Shown: positions 38,042 through 47,465 of the stretch, piece by piece
Layout: each line of letters opens with the position of its first letter
Position numbering within the stretch: the stretch's first letter is position 1
Assembly (NCBI RefSeq): GCF_010131535.1
Contig: NZ_WUBS01000013.1
Span: 145,057 to 209,056, forward strand
Length of the DNA stretch: 64,000 bases
From: Acerihabitans arboris
Lineage (GTDB): Bacteria; Pseudomonadota; Gammaproteobacteria; Enterobacterales; Enterobacteriaceae
Direction of reading: 5' to 3'
Translations under genes and position numbers: made by a program
The notes under the pieces: generated by a model
Databases searched by the model: none
The model's input: the letters and a program-made list of their open reading frames with translations, nothing else
What the model was told of the DNA's origin: nothing

Positions 38042-39964
38042 TTAGGCTGCCTTGCTGCCTTTGAGCAGCTCCAGCACTTCATCCACGTCGGTGGTATTGA
38101 TCAAGCGTTGGATGACCGCATCGTCGTCCAGCGCATTGGTCAGGCTGGTGATCACCTGGATATGCTCGTTATTGCGCGCGGCAATACCAATCACCAGACG
38201 GGCAATATCGTCTTCTTCATCGCCAAAACGCACGCCCGCCGGATACTGGCAGAACACCACGCCGGTGCGCAATACCTTGTCCTTGGCCTCGATGGTGCCA
38301 TGGGGTACCGCAATGGATTCACCCAGATAGGTGGACGTCAGCTTTTCACGATCCAGCATCGCTTCCACATATTCCGGCAGCACGTAGCCTCCTTTCACCA
38401 ATTGTTCACCGGCAAAACGGATAGCCTGTTCCTTATGGTCGGCCTGCTGCCCGAGGAAGATGTTGGCCGCCGTCAGACGGAACAGGTTCTGCTCGCTGTC
38501 TTCAAAGCTGTCGTCCAGGGTGGTGATGACTTTATTCTGGTTGGTTTCGGTCTTCTGCACCGCAACCAGCCGCGCCACCAGGTCGGTATACAGCCCACTG
38601 TCCAGGAAATTGGTCAGCGAGATATGCTGCGCCTGTGGGGCGTGGCGCATGGCCCGCTCGGTCAGGTCGCGGTGGGTAATCACCAGATCCACGTCTTCCG
38701 GCAGGCTGTTAATGGCCGTATTGGTGACGCTGATATTGGACAGCCCCGCCTCTTTGACTTTTTTACGCAGTACCCCGGCGCCCATGGCGCTGGAACCCAT
38801 ACCGGCGTCACAAGCCACGATAATCTTGCGAACCGAGGCCAGGTCGCCGGTGGCGCCGGCGGTAACCGGCGCGGCCATGCCTTTGGACTGGGCTTTCATG
38901 TCTTTCACGCGGCGGGTGGCTTCTTCCAGGTCGTCGCCTTCCTTGACTTTCATGCTTTTCAGCAAAATCGACGCGATAACAAAGGACACGGCGAAGGCCG
39001 CGATCACGGCGGTAACATTGGCGAAATAGGAACCTTTAGGCGTCATGGCCAATACCGCCAGGATGGAGCCCGGGGAAGCCGGGGACACCAGGCCGCCGTG
39101 CAGCACGCTCAGCGTAAACACGCCGGTCATGCCGCCGAGGATAACCGCGATCAGCAGACGCGGGTTCATCAGCACGTAAGGGAAATAGATTTCGTGGATA
39201 CCGCCCAGGAAATGGATGATGGCCGCGCCGCCGGCGGATTGCTTGGCATTGCCGCGACCGAAGATCATATAGGCAATCAGCACGCCCATGCCCGGACCCG
39301 GGTTGGCTTCAATCAGGAAGAAGATCGATTTGCCGGTGGCGGTAGCCTGCTGGATGCCCAACGGCGAGAAGATACCGTGGTTGATGGCGTTATTCAGGAA
39401 CAGGATTTTTGCCGGTTCGACAAATATCGAGGCCAGGGGGAGCAAATCATGGCGCACCATCAGGTTAACGCCCGCCGCCAGGATATGGGACAGGATTTCA
39501 ACCAGCGGCCCGATGGCCAGGAAGGCAATGATCGCCAGGATCATGCCGATGATGCCGGCGGAGAAGTTGTTGACCAACATCTCGAAGCCGCTCTTGATCT
39601 TGCCGTCCACCAAGCGGTCGAAACGTTTGATGGCCCAGCCGCCCAACGGACCGGCCAGCATTGCGCCGAGGAACATCGGCATGTCCGCCCCGGCAATCAC
39701 GCCCATGGTGGTAATGGCGCCGACCACGCCGCCGCGTTCGCCGCCGGCCAGCCGTCCGCCGGTATAACCAATCAGCAACGGCAGCAGGTAGGTGATCATG
39801 GGGCCGACCAACTTAGCCAGGGTCGCGTTTGGCGTCCACCCGGTGGGGATAAACAGCGCGGTGATGATCCCCCAGGCAATAAAGGCGCCGATATTCGGCA
39901 TCACCATATTGCTCAGGAAGCGGCCAAAATTTTGTACTCTGACCTTGATATCCGAAGAAGCCAT
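38042..39964 (-). CDS. mtlA: Mannitol PTS permease EIICBA
   Basis: This phosphotransferase permease takes up mannitol and releases it as mannitol 1-phosphate. It is 640 residues, with all three domains: membrane IIC (about 10-340), IIB with phospho-cysteine C385 (IIVACDAGMGSSAMG) and IIA with phospho-histidine H555 (IAVPHGTIEAK). The ATG at 39964 has AGGGG 8 nt upstream; a GTG three codons before is less likely. Four CRP sites lie upstream. It heads mtlADR. Confidence 0.96.
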   Translation of the reverse strand: MASSDIKVRVQNFGRFLSNMVMPNIGAFIAWGIITALFIPTGWTPNATLAKLVGPMITYLLPLLIGYTGGRLAGGERGGVVGAITTMGVIAGADMPMFLGAMLAGPLGGWAIKRFDRLVDGKIKSGFEMLVNNFSAGIIGMILAIIAFLAIGPLVEILSHILAAGVNLMVRHDLLPLASIFVEPAKILFLNNAINHGIFSPLGIQQATATGKSIFFLIEANPGPGMGVLIAYMIFGRGNAKQSAGGAAIIHFLGGIHEIYFPYVLMNPRLLIAVILGGMTGVFTLSVLHGGLVSPASPGSILAVLAMTPKGSYFANVTAVIAAFAVSFVIASILLKSMKVKEGDDLEEATRRVKDMKAQSKGMAAPVTAGATGDLASVRKIIVACDAGMGSSAMGAGVLRKKVKEAGLSNISVTNTAINSLPEDVDLVITHRDLTERAMRHAPQAQHISLTNFLDSGLYTDLVARLVAVQKTETNQNKVITTLDDSFEDSEQNLFRLTAANIFLGQQADHKEQAIRFAGEQLVKGGYVLPEYVEAMLDREKLTSTYLGESIAVPHGTIEAKDKVLRTGVVFCQYPAGVRFGDEEDDIARLVIGIAARNNEHIQVITSLTNALDDDAVIQRLINTTDVDEVLELLKGSKAA

Positions 39965-40104
39965 AAAAAACACCCCTATTGATACGCGCCGGACAATAAG
40001 GGCGCGTGAAAATTGTTGCGACAGTGTTAAATTTTCTGTCGGCAGTTCTATAAGCAGCGGGACTCTACCACGCTACGTGACGAATGCGTACTGAGTGGAG
40101 AAAT

Positions 40105-40120
40105 TGTGATAAACATCACC
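40105..40120. promoter_or_regulatory. CRP site 1 upstream of mtlA
   Basis: TGTGA-TAAACA-TCACC, nine of the ten core bases of the CRP consensus TGTGA-N6-TCACA. Confidence 0.75.
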
Positions 40121-40148
40121 ATTGCACCCCCTATTTAGCCCCTATATA

Positions 40149-40164
40149 GGTGATATTAATCACA
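40149..40164. promoter_or_regulatory. CRP site 2 upstream of mtlA
   Basis: GGTGA-TATTAA-TCACA, nine of ten core bases. It is 44 bp from site 1, so roughly on the same helix face. Confidence 0.75.
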
Positions 40165-40221
40165 AATTTCTTATGAAAAAAAACCACAATTATAACTTTA
40201 GGAGACTAACGGCGACTAAAT

Positions 40222-40237
40222 TGTGATGTAGATCACC
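40222..40237. promoter_or_regulatory. CRP site 3 upstream of mtlA
   Basis: TGTGA-TGTAGA-TCACC, nine of ten core bases, 73 bp from site 2. Confidence 0.75.
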
Positions 40238-40265
40238 ATAAGCTGTCGGGTATTTGTTTGATAAA

Positions 40266-40281
40266 TGTGATTTGTATCACA
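40266..40281. promoter_or_regulatory. CRP site 4 upstream of mtlA
   Basis: TGTGA-TTTGTA-TCACA, a perfect CRP core, 44 bp from site 3. The four sites resemble the multi-site mtl control region known in E. coli. The remaining 200 bp to the yiaF stop show no gene. Confidence 0.82.
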
Positions 40282-40487
40282 AATTATTTATCATCACGCC
40301 CGGCTAGTGGGGATACGCGCGGCTTACCGGTTGATTTACCCGGTAAACTGCGGGATTGGTCGGCAAAAGCTGTAAGAAACTTACCACGACGTTGTAGGCC
40401 ATTGCGCACTTCTCCCGCCGCCATTATCAGGAGAGTATGTTGCAAAAAGGTGACCCGGGGGCCACCTTGGCTAAAAACGCCCCGCGG

Positions 40488-41207
40488 TTAACGCAGGGCG
40501 GCGCCGGCGACGGTCTGCGCCTGTATCAACTGCTGGTGCTGGTTTTGCAGCCCGGCCATCAGCTCATTGTATTGCGTAGCCTGCAGACGGGTGGGAAACG
40601 CCACCGAGGTAGGGCCGTAGGTCACCTGGGTACCCTGCATATTGAGGAAATTACCCACCTGGATCAACGTTTCCGACAGCGTGGCGGCGCTGGTCACCAC
40701 CGGCGTAACCTGCTGTGCCGGCTGAATCACCAGCTTGGTATAGGCCTGCTCATACACCGCCTTCAAATCGTCGGGCTGCTTCAGGGCGGCGCGGGCGTCA
40801 TCCGCCTGTTTTTTCAGGCGTTCGATTTGCGGCTCCAGCAGGTTTAGGGCGCCCGCGGACTGCTGCAAATCCACCCGATGGGTAAGGTAATCCTGCGGCA
40901 CCCGGATCTGGTTGACCTGATCAAGCACCGGCAGCAGGCTGGCATTCACCGCCTGGGTATATTGCTGGGTAAACATCAGCAGGATCTGGTAGTCGGCTAC
41001 ATAGGTGCCGAACTGCTTTTTCTGATCCTCGGAAAGCGTCGGCAGCCGCTCGCCGCCCGGCAGGATAGTGGTTTGCAAAAATGTGATAAACGCCTTGCGC
41101 TGCTCCGGCTCCTTGTCGCCGCAGGCGGTAATCTGCAGCGCCAGCATAAATAGTACTGGAATCATCAGCGCATAGCGAAACTGTGCAAGTCTGTCCCTTA
41201 ACATCAT
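40488..41207 (-). CDS. yiaF: DUF3053 lipoprotein YiaF
   Basis: A 239-residue predicted lipoprotein: hydrophobic leader (LMIPVLFMLALQITAC) with lipobox cysteine C29, then a soluble helical region rich in glutamine (QNQHQQLIQAQ). It matches E. coli YiaF (DUF3053), whose role is unknown. The ATG at 41207 has AGGAG 8 nt upstream; an in-frame TTG at 41213 is less likely. As in E. coli, it is near glyS. Confidence 0.87.
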   Translation of the reverse strand: MMLRDRLAQFRYALMIPVLFMLALQITACGDKEPEQRKAFITFLQTTILPGGERLPTLSEDQKKQFGTYVADYQILLMFTQQYTQAVNASLLPVLDQVNQIRVPQDYLTHRVDLQQSAGALNLLEPQIERLKKQADDARAALKQPDDLKAVYEQAYTKLVIQPAQQVTPVVTSAATLSETLIQVGNFLNMQGTQVTYGPTSVAFPTRLQATQYNELMAGLQNQHQQLIQAQTVAGAALR

Positions 41208-41497
41208 GACCAATACTCCTTTGACGTTCTAAACAGATTAAGTCGGGTTGATATACGCCCTTCGTCGTTATGGGGTTAAGAGTAGTCCAAATTCTGAAAA
41301 CATGAACGCCTAACGTCCTGATGTATAACGCTGGGTTAATAGGGATATGAGATGAACATGCGCGCAGGACTATTCTTCAACTCATTCCCCGTTTCCCAGA
41401 TGATGAATTGCGTGGCCGGTATTGTAAACCGGCCAGCCTTGCCGGGGCCGGCTATCTACCCCAACAAGGCAGGCGGACCGGCCTTGCGCGCAACGGA

Positions 41498-43567
41498 CTA
41501 TTGCAACAGCGAAACATCCGCCACCCGCAAAAACAGCTTTTGCAGCTGATCGAGCAGCGTCAGGCGGTTAACCCGCACCTCGGCGTTGTCATCCATCACC
41601 ATCACCTTATCGAAAAACGCGTCCACCGGCTCACGCAGGGTGGCCAGCTCCGCCAGCGCCTCTTGATAGCGGCCTGCGGCAAACAGCGGCTCGAGCTTAT
41701 CGCGCAGCACCGTAAGATGGGTCGCCAGTTGGATTTCCACCGCGTCTTTCAGTACCGCGGCCCGCACGTCCTTGTTCAGGGTATCGGTGGCTTTTGCCAG
41801 GATATTGGATACGCGCTTGTTGGCGGCCGCCAGGGATGCCGCCGCGTCCAGGGTACGGAAATAGGTCACCGCCCGGACGCGGGCGTCAAAATCCGCCGGG
41901 CGGGTGGGCCTGCGCGCCAGCACCGCCTGGATGGTGTCGACGGCGTGGCCCTCTTCCTGATACCAGGCGCGGAAGCGGCCAAGCATAAAGTCGACCACGT
42001 CATCCGCCACCCGGGCATTGGTGAGCTTTTCACCGTACAAGCGCGCGGCTTCGCTCGCCAGGGCGGCCAAATCCAGCGGCAGGTTTTTCTCGACGATAAT
42101 GCGCAGCACGCCGAGCGCGGCGCGCCTAAGCGCAAACGGGTCTTTATCGCCCTTAGGGTGCTGGCCGATGCCGAAAATACCGGCCAGGGTGTCCATCTTC
42201 TCGGCGATGGCCACGGCGCAAGAGACCGGCGTGGACGGCAGGGCGTCGCCGGAAAAACGCGGCTGGTACTGTTCTTTCAGCGCCAGCGCCACGTCTTCCG
42301 GCTCGCCATCGTGGCGGGCGTAGTGCATGCCCATCACGCCCTGGGTGTCGGTAAACTCAAACACCATATTGGTCACCAGGTCGCATTTGGACAGCAGCCC
42401 GGCGCGGGCGGAATGTTCCACGCTGGCGCCAATCTGGCCGGCGATAATGCCCGCCAGCGACTCGATGCGATCGCTTTTATCGCGCACGGTGCCCAACCGC
42501 TGCTGGAACAATACGGTATCCAGGCGCGGCAGCCGGTCTTCCAGGCGGGTTTTCAGGTCGGTGTTATAAAAGAATTCGGCGTCCGCCAGACGGGGGCGCA
42601 CCACCTTCTCGTTACCGGAAATCACCTGCCGGGGATCTTTGGATTCGATATTAGAGACAAAAATAAAGTGCGGCAGCAGCTTGCCTTGCGCGTCATATAC
42701 CGGGAAGTATTTCTGATCGCCCTTCATGGTGTAGACCAGCGCCTCGGCCGGCACGGCAAGGAATTTTTCCTCAAACCGGGCGGTCAGCACCACCGGCCAT
42801 TCCACCAGCGAGGCCACTTCCTCCAGCAGGCTGTCGGTCAAATCGGCGATACCGCCGATATCCCGGGCCGCCGCTTCGGCGTCGCGCTTGATCTGCGCCT
42901 TGCGCAGTTCATAATCGGCCATCACCTTGCCGCGTTCCAGCAGCAGGGACGGGTATTGATCGGCATTATCCAGCGTCAGTTCGGCCTCGCCCATAAAACG
43001 GTGGCCGCGCACGGTGCGGCCGGAGTCGATCCCCAGCACCCGTCCCGGAATCAGTTCGTCGCCCAGTAGCATGGTGACGGTATGCACCGGCCGGATAAAC
43101 TGCGTGTCGCTGTCGCCCCAGCGCATCATCCTGGGGATCGGCAGTTTTGCCAGCGCGGTGTTGACCATGCCGTGCAGCAGTTCCTGCGCGCGCTTGCCCT
43201 TAACCGACGCCCGGTAGAGCAGCCATTCGCCCTTGTCGGTGGTAAGGCGTTCCGCCTGTTCGACGGCGATGCCGCAGCCGCGCGCCCAGCCGACGGCCGC
43301 CTTGGTGGGCTGGCCGTCGGCGTCAAACGCCTGGCTTATGGCGGGACCGCGTTTTTCAATTTCGCTGTCGGCCTGGGAAACGCCAAGGTTAGATACCTTC
43401 AGCGCCAGGCGGCGGGGCGAGGCGAACCATTTTATCTCGCCGTGGGGCAGGTGGGCGCCGTCAAGTTCGGCGCCGAACAAGGTGGCAAAAGACTGCGCCA
43501 GCTGGCGAAGCGCCTTGGGCGGCAGCTCTTCCGTGCCGATTTCCACCAGGAAAGTGTGTTGCGTCAT
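41498..43567 (-). CDS. glyS: Glycyl-tRNA synthetase beta subunit
   Basis: A 689-residue beta subunit of the bacterial alpha2-beta2 glycyl-tRNA synthetase; it recognises and binds tRNA-Gly. The N-terminus ([21 protein letters not shown]) and the HD-like region ([23 protein letters not shown] area) are typical; the C-terminal part is the anticodon-binding domain. It follows glyQ by 10 nt on the same strand and both form one operon. Confidence 0.96.
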   Translation of the reverse strand: MTQHTFLVEIGTEELPPKALRQLAQSFATLFGAELDGAHLPHGEIKWFASPRRLALKVSNLGVSQADSEIEKRGPAISQAFDADGQPTKAAVGWARGCGIAVEQAERLTTDKGEWLLYRASVKGKRAQELLHGMVNTALAKLPIPRMMRWGDSDTQFIRPVHTVTMLLGDELIPGRVLGIDSGRTVRGHRFMGEAELTLDNADQYPSLLLERGKVMADYELRKAQIKRDAEAAARDIGGIADLTDSLLEEVASLVEWPVVLTARFEEKFLAVPAEALVYTMKGDQKYFPVYDAQGKLLPHFIFVSNIESKDPRQVISGNEKVVRPRLADAEFFYNTDLKTRLEDRLPRLDTVLFQQRLGTVRDKSDRIESLAGIIAGQIGASVEHSARAGLLSKCDLVTNMVFEFTDTQGVMGMHYARHDGEPEDVALALKEQYQPRFSGDALPSTPVSCAVAIAEKMDTLAGIFGIGQHPKGDKDPFALRRAALGVLRIIVEKNLPLDLAALASEAARLYGEKLTNARVADDVVDFMLGRFRAWYQEEGHAVDTIQAVLARRPTRPADFDARVRAVTYFRTLDAAASLAAANKRVSNILAKATDTLNKDVRAAVLKDAVEIQLATHLTVLRDKLEPLFAAGRYQEALAELATLREPVDAFFDKVMVMDDNAEVRVNRLTLLDQLQKLFLRVADVSLLQ

Positions 43568-43577
43568 GGCCGGCCTC

Positions 43578-44492
43578 TTATTTCTCGTTCTTTTTGCACA
43601 TCGGAAAACCCAGGGCTTCCCGGGAAGCGTAATAAGCCTCGGCGACCGCCTTGGTCAGGGTGCGAATCCGCAGGATATAACGCTGACGTTCGGTAACCGA
43701 TATGGCCTTGCGGGCATCCAATAAGTTAAAACTGTGCGCCGCCTTGAGAATACGTTCATAAGCGGGCAGCGGCAGGGGGTTTTCCAGCGCCAGCAGCTTT
43801 TGCGCTTCTTTTTCGTACTGGTCGAAACAGACAAACAGGAAATCGACGTCGGCGTATTCGAAGTTATAGGTGGACTGCTCCACTTCATTTTGATGGAACA
43901 CGTCGCCGTAGGTGGTCTTGCCCAGGGGGCCGTCGCTCCAGGTCAGGTCATAGACGCTGTCCACGCCCTGCAGGTACATGGCCAGCCGCTCCAGGCCGTA
44001 GGTGATTTCGCCGGTCACCGGACGGCACTCCAGCCCGCCCACCTGCTGGAAGTAGGTAAACTGCGTGACTTCCATGCCGTTGAGCCACACTTCCCAGCCG
44101 AGGCCCCAGGCGCCGAGCGTCGGGTTTTCCCAGTTGTCCTCGACAAAACGGATATCGTTAATGGTCGGATCCAGCCCGACTTCTTTCAGCGAGCCGAGAT
44201 ATAATTCCTGGATATTGTCCGGCGAGGGCTTGATGATGACCTGAAACTGGTAATAGTGCTGCAGGCGGTTGGGGTTTTCGCCATAACGGCCGTCGGTGGG
44301 ACGACGCGACGGCTGTACGTAGGCGGCGGCAATCGGCTCCGGTCCCAGCGCCCGCAGGCAGGTCATGGGATGGGAGGTGCCTGCGCCGACTTCCATATCC
44401 AGCGGTTGGACAATGGTACAGCCTTGCCGCGCCCAGTAGTCCTGTAAGGTCAGGATCAGGCCCTGAAAGGTCTTGGGATCAAACTTTTGCAT
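43578..44492 (-). CDS. glyQ: Glycyl-tRNA synthetase alpha subunit
   Basis: This is the catalytic class II subunit of glycyl-tRNA synthetase, activating glycine with ATP. It is 304 residues from the ATG at 44492 ([20 protein letters not shown]), the same start as in E. coli; the frame extends further upstream but is not conserved. The signature [19 protein letters not shown] and the motif 3-like [13 protein letters not shown] are intact. yiaC is divergent, 93 nt away. Confidence 0.96.
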   Translation of the reverse strand: MQKFDPKTFQGLILTLQDYWARQGCTIVQPLDMEVGAGTSHPMTCLRALGPEPIAAAYVQPSRRPTDGRYGENPNRLQHYYQFQVIIKPSPDNIQELYLGSLKEVGLDPTINDIRFVEDNWENPTLGAWGLGWEVWLNGMEVTQFTYFQQVGGLECRPVTGEITYGLERLAMYLQGVDSVYDLTWSDGPLGKTTYGDVFHQNEVEQSTYNFEYADVDFLFVCFDQYEKEAQKLLALENPLPLPAYERILKAAHSFNLLDARKAISVTERQRYILRIRTLTKAVAEAYYASREALGFPMCKKNEK

Positions 44493-44585
44493 GTTGAATT
44501 CGCACGCGATAAAAGTGGATTTATTAAGAATGCGCCAGTATACCCTCTGGCGGTAAGATATACAGCCCAATTAAGGAGTAAGGCG

Positions 44586-45017
44586 ATGATCCGGCCGTTA
44601 CGACCCGGCGATATGCCCGTACTGCTGGCGCTGTGGCTGGAGAGCACCACCCGCGCCCATCCGTTTATCCGCGCCGGTTACTGGCGGGAAAGCCTGCCGT
44701 TGGTGCGCGACGAGTACCTGCCGCGCGCCCAAAGCTGGGTGGATGAGCGCGATGGCGTCATCACCGGATTTATCAGCGTGATGATGGCGCAGTTTGTCGG
44801 CGCGATTTTTGTCGCCCCCCGCTACCATCGCCAGGGCATCGGGCAGGCGCTGATGGCGCGGGTAAAGCAGCGTTATCCGGTATTGACGCTTGAGGTCTAT
44901 CAGTTGAACCGTGCCGCGTGCGATTTTTATTACCGCCAGGATTTCCGGGAAATCGGCAAAGCGTTTAATGACGATACCGGCCATATGCTGCTCACCCTGC
45001 AATGGCGCGCCGGTTGA
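44586..45017 (+). CDS. yiaC: GNAT acetyltransferase YiaC
   Basis: A 143-residue GNAT-fold enzyme. It resembles E. coli YiaC, which acetylates lysines on proteins: LLALWLESTTRAHPFIRAGYWRE near the start, FVAPRYHRQGIGQALMARV for acetyl-CoA and LEVYQLNRAACDFYYRQDF at the end. AAGGAG lies 9 nt before the ATG at 44586. It is divergent from glyQ. Confidence 0.82.
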   Translation: MIRPLRPGDMPVLLALWLESTTRAHPFIRAGYWRESLPLVRDEYLPRAQSWVDERDGVITGFISVMMAQFVGAIFVAPRYHRQGIGQALMARVKQRYPVLTLEVYQLNRAACDFYYRQDFREIGKAFNDDTGHMLLTLQWRAG

Positions 45018-45132
45018 AAGCGGTTGTTACCCACGGGGGAAACGTTATGCTAACGGTAAGCCGCCCGTTGCCCACCGGGCGCGCGAATTCCATCCGCGGA
45101 TGCGCGTCAGTTTATATCAGGAGAAATAAGCC

Positions 45133-46167
45133 TTGAGCCAGCAAAAGGGATCCTACGCCTCGGGACGCGCCACCATCAGCGATGTCGCTAAAGCCGCCAA
45201 CAGCGGCAAGACCAGCGTATCGCGTTATTTAAACGGCGAACTCAACCTGCTTTCCGACGATCTGAAGGCGCGCATAGAAGCGGCCATCGTGCAGCTCAAC
45301 TATCGCCCCAGCCAGATGGCCCGTAGCCTGAAGGGGGGACAGACGCGGCTGATCGGCCTGATTCTCGCCGATATCACCAATCCCTACTCCGTGGACGTGA
45401 TGCGCGGCGTCGAGGCCGCATGCCGCCAGCACGGATTTACCCTGCTGGTGTGCAACACCAATAATGAAGTGAACCAGGAACGGCATTATCTCCAGTTACT
45501 GAACGGCTACCAGGTGGAGGGCATCGTGGTTAACGCGGTGGGCATGCATGAGGACGCGCTCGGCATGCTGCAGCAGTCGTTGCTGCCGATGGTGCTGATT
45601 GACCGCAAGATCCCCGATTTCGCCTGCGACATGGTGGGCCTGGATAACCGCGAGGCGGCGACCCGCGCCACCGGGCACCTGATCGAGCAGGGATTTGAAG
45701 CCATTATGTTCCTCAGCGAGCCGCTGGGCACGGTCAATACCCGCATCGAACGCTTACAGGCGTTCCGCGCCTTCCTGGCGGCCTATCCGGATCTGGCGGC
45801 GGAAGAGGCGGAATGCGCGCTGAGCGATACCGACGCCCTGGCCGCCATCATCCAGGACTTCAATCGGCGCCACCGCGGCATGCGCAAGGCCATCCTGTCG
45901 GCCAACGGCGCACTGACGCTGCAAATCGCCCGCACCCTGCGGCGCCAGGGCCTGCACTGGGGCAGCGATATCGGCCTGCTAGGCTTTGACGAACTGGAAT
46001 GGGCGGAGCTGGCGGGCGTGGGCATCACCACGTTCAAACAACCCACCTATCAAATCGGCTACGCCGCGCTGGAGCAGTTGTTAAAACGCATCCAGGGCGC
46101 CGATGAGCCGGTGAGCGAACAGGCGTTCAGCGGCGAGCTGATCGTGCGGGGGTCTACCACCCGGTGA
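45133..46167 (+). CDS. LacI-family regulator of the ketogluconate-like locus
   Basis: A 344-residue LacI/GalR repressor, starting at a TTG codon (45133) with AGGAGA 8-9 nt upstream. The helix-turn-helix is ATISDVAKAANSGKTSVSRYLNG (13-35), then the hinge helix (SQMARSLKGGQT) and the sugar-binding domain. It precedes a sugar epimerase-like gene, an MFS transporter and ghrB, a set like the ptxS-kgu genes of pseudomonads. Two 14-bp candidate operators (46447 and 47310) stand before the next two genes. The effector may be 2-ketogluconate. Confidence 0.85.
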   Translation: MSQQKGSYASGRATISDVAKAANSGKTSVSRYLNGELNLLSDDLKARIEAAIVQLNYRPSQMARSLKGGQTRLIGLILADITNPYSVDVMRGVEAACRQHGFTLLVCNTNNEVNQERHYLQLLNGYQVEGIVVNAVGMHEDALGMLQQSLLPMVLIDRKIPDFACDMVGLDNREAATRATGHLIEQGFEAIMFLSEPLGTVNTRIERLQAFRAFLAAYPDLAAEEAECALSDTDALAAIIQDFNRRHRGMRKAILSANGALTLQIARTLRRQGLHWGSDIGLLGFDELEWAELAGVGITTFKQPTYQIGYAALEQLLKRIQGADEPVSEQAFSGELIVRGSTTR

Positions 46168-46446
46168 AAATCATGATTTGGCGGCGCTGATGGCTAAATC
46201 AGCGTAACCGGGGATTTTATCTGCCTAACGCAAAAATCGATTGATTTTTATAACTTATCTACCGCTGGGCCAGGCCGAGCGGCTATAGGATATATACCAC
46301 GTGAATTACCCCCTTGTTTATGGCATACATGCCATAGATTCAATCAATCCCTCCCCGCGCTTTGCGAAAACAGGTTATCCCCTCAGGATTCCCACGGATT
46401 TAAATTAGTGACGTCGATCATAAATCCGACACAACGCACTTCTCAA
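46168..46446. other. Spacer before the epimerase gene
   Basis: An A+T-rich gap between the regulator and the operator at 46447. It has dyad-like ATCGATTGATTT sequence but no gene or clear terminator. Confidence 0.35.
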
Positions 46447-46460
46447 TGGAACCGGTACCA
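46447..46460. promoter_or_regulatory. Candidate LacI-type operator 1
   Basis: TGGAACCGGTACCA, a near-perfect palindrome with a central CG as in LacI-family operators, 51 bp before the epimerase gene. A 13/14 match recurs at 47310. Confidence 0.6.
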
Positions 46461-46510
46461 TCTACCGTAAATCCATAACCGCGCAAAACGTATCCGCCGG
46501 GGAGCCTGAG

Positions 46511-47260
46511 ATGAAACATGAGGTGTTTGTAGTCACCGCCGCGTACGGCAACGATAACGTTCTTGCCATGGGCGGGCAGGGCGAGCTGCTGCCGATTATC
46601 GCCCAGGCAGGCGCCTGCGGGGTGGAAATACGCCGTGAGCTGCTCACGGAAACCGAATTAACGCGCCTGCCGGAGCTGGCGCGGGCAATCGCCGGCCTGG
46701 GGTTGCGCGGCATTTATTCCGCGCCGGAGGCCCTGTTTGCCCCCGACGGCGCGCCGAACCCGCTGTTGCCGCAGCTGTTTGCCGAAGCGCGCCAGCTTGG
46801 CGCCGAACGGCTAAAATTGTCCTTAGGCCATTATTCTCCCACCGCTGATATCGACTCGCTGAACGCCTTGCTGGCAGCCCAGCCGGTGCGGTTAATGGTG
46901 GAAAACGACCAGACCGAATGCGGCGCGCTCGCTCCCATAAGCGCTTTTTTGCGCCGGGCGCGGGACGCACGGCTGCCGGTCGGCATGACGTTTGATATGG
47001 GCAACTGGCGTTGGGTGGATGAAGATCCACAGGCGGCTGCGGCGGCGCTGTCCGCGTTTGTCAGCTATATCCATGTCAAGGTTGCGGCCCCGGCGGATAA
47101 GGGCTGGCGCGCCGCGCCACCGGAAAACGATGCCCAGGATTGGCGGCGGCTGCTGGCCGGCCTGCCGGACGACGCGCCGCGCGCTATCGAGTTTCCGCTA
47201 GAAGGGGACGACCTGGCGGCGATAACCCGCCGTTATGTCGCGTTATTGCGGATGCCATGA
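46511..47260 (+). CDS. Sugar phosphate isomerase/epimerase (KguE-like)
   Basis: A 249-residue TIM-barrel protein of the xylose-isomerase-like/AP endonuclease 2 family. Metal-binding acids are likely in GVEIRREL, LMVENDQTECG, FDMGNWRW and IEFPLEGDD. It fits the KguE position in 2-ketogluconate loci; the exact reaction of KguE is not well defined. GGGGAG precedes the ATG. It lies 343 nt after the regulator and 205 nt before the transporter, so each may have its own operator. Confidence 0.75.
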   Translation: MKHEVFVVTAAYGNDNVLAMGGQGELLPIIAQAGACGVEIRRELLTETELTRLPELARAIAGLGLRGIYSAPEALFAPDGAPNPLLPQLFAEARQLGAERLKLSLGHYSPTADIDSLNALLAAQPVRLMVENDQTECGALAPISAFLRRARDARLPVGMTFDMGNWRWVDEDPQAAAAALSAFVSYIHVKVAAPADKGWRAAPPENDAQDWRRLLAGLPDDAPRAIEFPLEGDDLAAITRRYVALLRMP

Positions 47261-47309
47261 CGCACGGCGAGGCCGTGTAGCGATGGGGAAGATGTTCCCG
47301 GGGCCTCAC

Positions 47310-47323
47310 TGGAACCGATACCA
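47310..47323. promoter_or_regulatory. Candidate LacI-type operator 2
   Basis: TGGAACCGATACCA, differing from operator 1 in one base. It lies about 140 bp before the MFS transporter start. Confidence 0.6.
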
Positions 47324-47465
47324 AAACCCTATACAGCCAGTCTATGCGACGGCGAATGACCACGCCGGAAGAATAATAACGACATTTTAGCATCCGCCCC
47401 TACCCCAACTTCCGGCGGTTGGGCAGCAGCACGAATAGCAGCACTATCAATGAAGGAATACGTCT

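Noticed and set aside
38108..39982. Long open frame of 624 codons antisense to mtlA
   Set aside because: It mirrors mtlA on the other strand, is rich in His/Gly/Gln as expected from reverse reading of a high-GC gene, and has no family pattern.
41408..43069. Long open frame of 553 codons antisense to glyS
   Set aside because: It is a reverse shadow of glyS, with no ribosome site and no recognisable domain.
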